Source: Christensenellaceae bacterium
Lineage (GTDB): Bacteria > Bacillota > Clostridia > Christensenellales > DTU072
Length of the DNA: 35,118 nucleotides
Assembly (NCBI GenBank): GCA_031259085.1
Contig: JAIRMA010000043.1
Coordinates: 1 to 35,118, forward strand
Direction: 5' to 3'
Below are positions 33,265-35,118 of this stretch, piece by piece; positions within the stretch are counted from its first letter, which is position 1, and each line of letters starts with the position of its first letter. The notes under the pieces were generated by a model, which saw nothing but the letters and a program-made list of their open reading frames with translations, searched no databases and was not told the origin of the DNA. The position numbers were made by a program, and so were the translations under genes.

Positions 33265-33694
33265 TTTTTTGAGATATGAACAGCGAGAGAAACCCCATCA
33301 GCTCGCCTATTACCTCGCGGTCGGCAAGCCAGTACGGCGGGATTTCCGTTATGATTTCGATAACGTCAACCTTTTGCGGATACCGCGCCGTGGCGATAAG
33401 GGCGGCTATAAAATTGAGCGTGAATTCGGAATCGAATTTGTAATCGGTGATTGCCGACAGCACTTTCTCCCGCGCCGCCGCAGACAGCGCGTTCAAATCC
33501 TCAACCGATTTTACCTTTAACTCGCCGAACCTTTTGACCGTTTCGGCGTCGGCGGAGTTCCTCGCAAAAGCCACGATGTCGTTCAACAGGTCGCGCCCGA
33601 AACACGATTTGTAAAGCACAAATGTCAGCGCGTTGCCGACCAACTTAATCTCGCGCCCGTCGCTATCGCGCATTGTTTTCACTAAGCCGTACAT
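33257..33694 (-). CDS. Phage tail assembly chaperone (gpG-like)
   Basis: The ATG at 33694 overlaps the major tail protein stop (TAATG) and has AAGGAGG 7 bases upstream. The product is 145 residues: MYGLVKTMRDSDGREIKLVG, ALTFVLYKSCFGRDLLNDIV, ending ELMGFLSLFISQKKA. The start pattern 'R.IKLVGNALT...YK..FGRDLL' is common in Gram-positive siphophage chaperones encoded between the major tail protein and the tape measure gene. The zero-frame stop comes two codons after CAA AAA AAG, where a shift would open the 84-codon extension. No tape measure gene follows in this window. Confidence 0.72.
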   Translation of the reverse strand: MYGLVKTMRDSDGREIKLVGNALTFVLYKSCFGRDLLNDIVAFARNSADAETVKRFGELKVKSVEDLNALSAAAREKVLSAITDYKFDSEFTLNFIAALIATARYPQKVDVIEIITEIPPYWLADREVIGELMGFLSLFISQKKA

Positions 33695-34299
33695 TAGCCC
33701 ACCTCCTTGTCGGGGATATAGATTTCGTCCTGAACGGCGCTCCAAATCTCTTTGTTGAGTTCGCTGTTTAGGATTGTGTATGAAACCTGCTGTTTCTTAT
33801 CCGCCGCGTCCGTGTAGTCGTAGGGTTGCACCTTGACGTTGAGCGTCAGGTCGCGGATTGTCTTGCCGTCGAACGAAACGCTGTTAAGGCTCGGCAGGCT
33901 GAACACGGCTTTGTACATCGTGAAAAGGCTCTCGCTCCCGTCGCCGACTTGACTGTAGTACCCGAACGCTACCTGTTTAGGGGATTTGCTCTTGCCGGAT
34001 ATGATCACCGCGCCGTTACTGTCGGTCGTAACGTTAAAGAACTTGCTGTACACCGCATACGGCAGGACGGCGAATTTGACCGTTCCCTCGCCGGTCACCG
34101 CGCTTGCAAGCGTGATAAAAGCGGGGTTATCGTCCGCGCTGATTTCCGTCACCTCTTGCGTGAATTCAATCTTGACCTCGACCAAGCCCTCGTGGTATGT
34201 TTTCTCTCCGAATGTGCCGTTACTATTCAGCGCGGCGGCGAAGAATTTCTTGTTGCCGACTTCGTAAAGCTGGCTTACGTCTACATTATTGTTTGGCAT
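33694..34299 (-). CDS. Phage major tail protein
   Basis: The ATG at 34299 has AGGAGG 5 bases upstream; the longer frame to 34401 has no such site. The product is 201 residues: VSQLYEVGNKKFFAAALNSN, FGEKTYHEGLVEVKIEFTQE, then SGKSKSPKQVAFGYYSQVGD. The short modified-immunoglobulin-like beta layout and the 'G..KFYAAL.....Y...L..V.I...Q' start resemble the TP901-1/phi13-type major tail proteins of long-tailed siphophages, which form the tail tube. It sits between the terminator-like gene and the chaperone, as in such phages. Confidence 0.78.
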   Translation of the reverse strand: MPNNNVDVSQLYEVGNKKFFAAALNSNGTFGEKTYHEGLVEVKIEFTQEVTEISADDNPAFITLASAVTGEGTVKFAVLPYAVYSKFFNVTTDSNGAVIISGKSKSPKQVAFGYYSQVGDGSESLFTMYKAVFSLPSLNSVSFDGKTIRDLTLNVKVQPYDYTDAADKKQQVSYTILNSELNKEIWSAVQDEIYIPDKEVG

Positions 34300-34315
34300 T
34301 TTAACCTCCTGTTTG

Positions 34316-34729
34316 CTATGAATAAAGTTTTGATACGAACAGTATCTGATGGTACAGCTTCGTGTCCGGCTCGAACTGTTCTTCTTCCATCGTGACCTCA
34401 AAGCCCTTTTCGGTCAGCTTTTCTTCCAAGTGCGTAAGCGTTTCCGACAGCAATTTGCTCTCAAAACTCCGCACCGAAAACACGTCGATTTGCGCGTAAA
34501 AGTCGCGGCACAGCACCGCGTCGTCGGCTCTTTGTATCGGGTTGCTGTCTATGACCTCATATACAACGTAGTTGCCGACGAAGCCGTCGCGCGCTTTGTT
34601 GTAGTGGTAACTGAATTCGTCCCCGATTGCCGTTTCCGTCAAACCGTCCTTAAACCGCAAAGCGCGGAAAACGGCTTGCAAGTCCTTTTTGCCTTTCTGC
34701 TTTGCCCGGCCGTTGGTTATTCCCCGCAT
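34316..34729 (-). CDS. Phage tail terminator/completion-like protein
   Basis: A 137-residue protein. DFYAQIDVFSVRSFESKLLS followed by LTHLEEKLTEKGFEVTMEEE and YHQILFVSKLY fits the alpha/beta layout of tail terminator proteins (lambda gpU/SPP1 gp17-like), encoded just before the major tail protein. Identification rests on this pattern and on gene order. Its start overlaps the upstream gene by 13 bases; AGGGGG precedes the ATG. Confidence 0.6.
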   Translation of the reverse strand: MRGITNGRAKQKGKKDLQAVFRALRFKDGLTETAIGDEFSYHYNKARDGFVGNYVVYEVIDSNPIQRADDAVLCRDFYAQIDVFSVRSFESKLLSETLTHLEEKLTEKGFEVTMEEEQFEPDTKLYHQILFVSKLYS

Positions 34730-35091
34730 TCGTTATCCCCCTCGTATTTTACAAAGTCCGTCGGCTCCGGCACACAGCGGCTTGCCCGTAAAGTCAAATC
34801 GCGCTCGTACCACTCGTAGCCGTTAATATCGGCTATGCGGTAGGTTTCGCCCCGGAATTCGAGGTATAGACCCGCTTTGAGTTTCGCATTGTAATTCACC
34901 CTAAACACGGTGCTTTGCTCCGCTCCGCTCGCCTTTGCCGCAAACTTTTCGCGCTCGGAGAGTTCACGTATATATGCGTGAAGGTTGTTACGGTCGTGAA
35001 TATACCGCTTAACCTTGCGCTCGTTGCCGCTTAGGTCGCGGTCGGTTTCTACGGCGTAAACGCCGATGATTTTGTCCTTAATTTCGCTCAT
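34717..35091 (-). CDS. Phage head closure / head-tail adaptor protein
   Basis: A 124-residue protein. After a variable start, AGAEQSTVFRVNY-like GAEQSTVFRVNYNAKLKAGL and YLEFRGETYRIADINGYEWY match head-tail joining proteins (HK97 gp9/SPP1 gp16-like), with the '..F.I.Y...I..G..I.Y.G..Y.I..I' beta core. It seals the portal to the neck. GGGAGG lies 6 bases before the ATG. Confidence 0.68.
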   Translation of the reverse strand: MSEIKDKIIGVYAVETDRDLSGNERKVKRYIHDRNNLHAYIRELSEREKFAAKASGAEQSTVFRVNYNAKLKAGLYLEFRGETYRIADINGYEWYERDLTLRASRCVPEPTDFVKYEGDNECGE

Positions 35092-35117
35092 TACTTACCT
35101 CCCGTTAAAACTCCCTT
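35091..35117 (-). CDS. Last codons of an upstream phage gene (partial)
   Basis: One frame runs from the window edge to a TAA that overlaps the next ATG (TAATG), the arrangement seen between other genes of this segment. It would be the 3' end of a head-tail connector gene. Another frame closes a few bases earlier, so the choice is uncertain. Confidence 0.3.
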   Translation of the reverse strand, partial: KGVLTGGK

Positions 35118-35118
35118 T

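Noticed and set aside
33826-34395. Long plus-strand open frame opposite the major tail protein
   Set aside because: It is the GC-rich shadow of the minus-strand phage gene, which has a ribosome-binding site and a recognisable family pattern.
1-35118. CRISPR array, rRNA operon or replication origin
   Set aside because: No regularly spaced repeats, rRNA-like sequence or cluster of DnaA boxes was seen.

Overview
The window looks like a chromosome segment of a low-GC Gram-positive bacterium (Bacillota, probably Clostridia). Four things point there: the strongly AT-rich host DNA with clear Shine-Dalgarno sites and TTGACA/TATAAT promoters, the B. subtilis-like order hrcA-grpE-dnaK-dnaJ-prmA-mtaB behind a CIRCE operator, an L27 with a cleavable N-terminal extension next to the Prp protease, and a rhodanese-less ThiI paired with its own cysteine desulfurase. 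I cannot name the species.

Layout. (1) 1-2612, plus strand: the 3' part of an ATP-grasp protein, an AraC-type regulator and a BirA biotin ligase/repressor. (2) 3405-13841, minus strand: pheS, pheT, mutS2, cysteine desulfurase and thiI, then a membrane-anchored MBG-repeat surface protein with its own promoter. (3) 13842-15641: a 1.8 kb gap with decayed mobile DNA, including a frame-broken KilA-N gene. (4) 15642-18107, minus strand: an operon rplU-prp-rpmA-ogg-NYN with a consensus promoter, a probable L21 leader RNA and a strong terminator. (5) 18788-23348, plus strand: a fused ABC exporter behind a good promoter, then a GH13 glucosidase. (6) 23353-31077, minus strand: the heat-shock/tRNA-modification cluster hrcA, grpE, dnaK, dnaJ, prmA, mtaB and a HIT protein; rsmE, usual between prmA and mtaB, is absent. 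(7) 31436-31512: tRNA-Ala(GGC). (8) 31513-35118: a visibly GC-richer foreign segment with a serine-recombinase remnant, an AT-rich small membrane protein and siphophage morphogenesis genes (head closure, tail terminator-like, major tail protein, tail assembly chaperone, HK97 gp10-like), cut by the window end.

How the genes work together. The host part is mostly translation and protein quality control: Phe-tRNA synthetase, tRNA thiolation (desulfurase to ThiI), tRNA methylthiolation (MtaB), ribosomal proteins L21/L27 with the L27-maturing protease, L11 methylation and the DnaK machine. MutS2 and an OGG-type glycosylase add ribosome/DNA quality control and oxidative-damage repair.

I do not see a clearly new multi-gene system. 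The items most worth following up are a candidate +1/-2 programmed frameshift on an A7 run in the tail-assembly-chaperone gene, the composition break and recombinase remnant right after tRNA-Ala, the broken KilA-N locus, a MutS2 whose Smr domain lacks the usual Asp/Arg motif, and the coupling of ogg and a NYN-domain gene to the ribosomal-protein operon.
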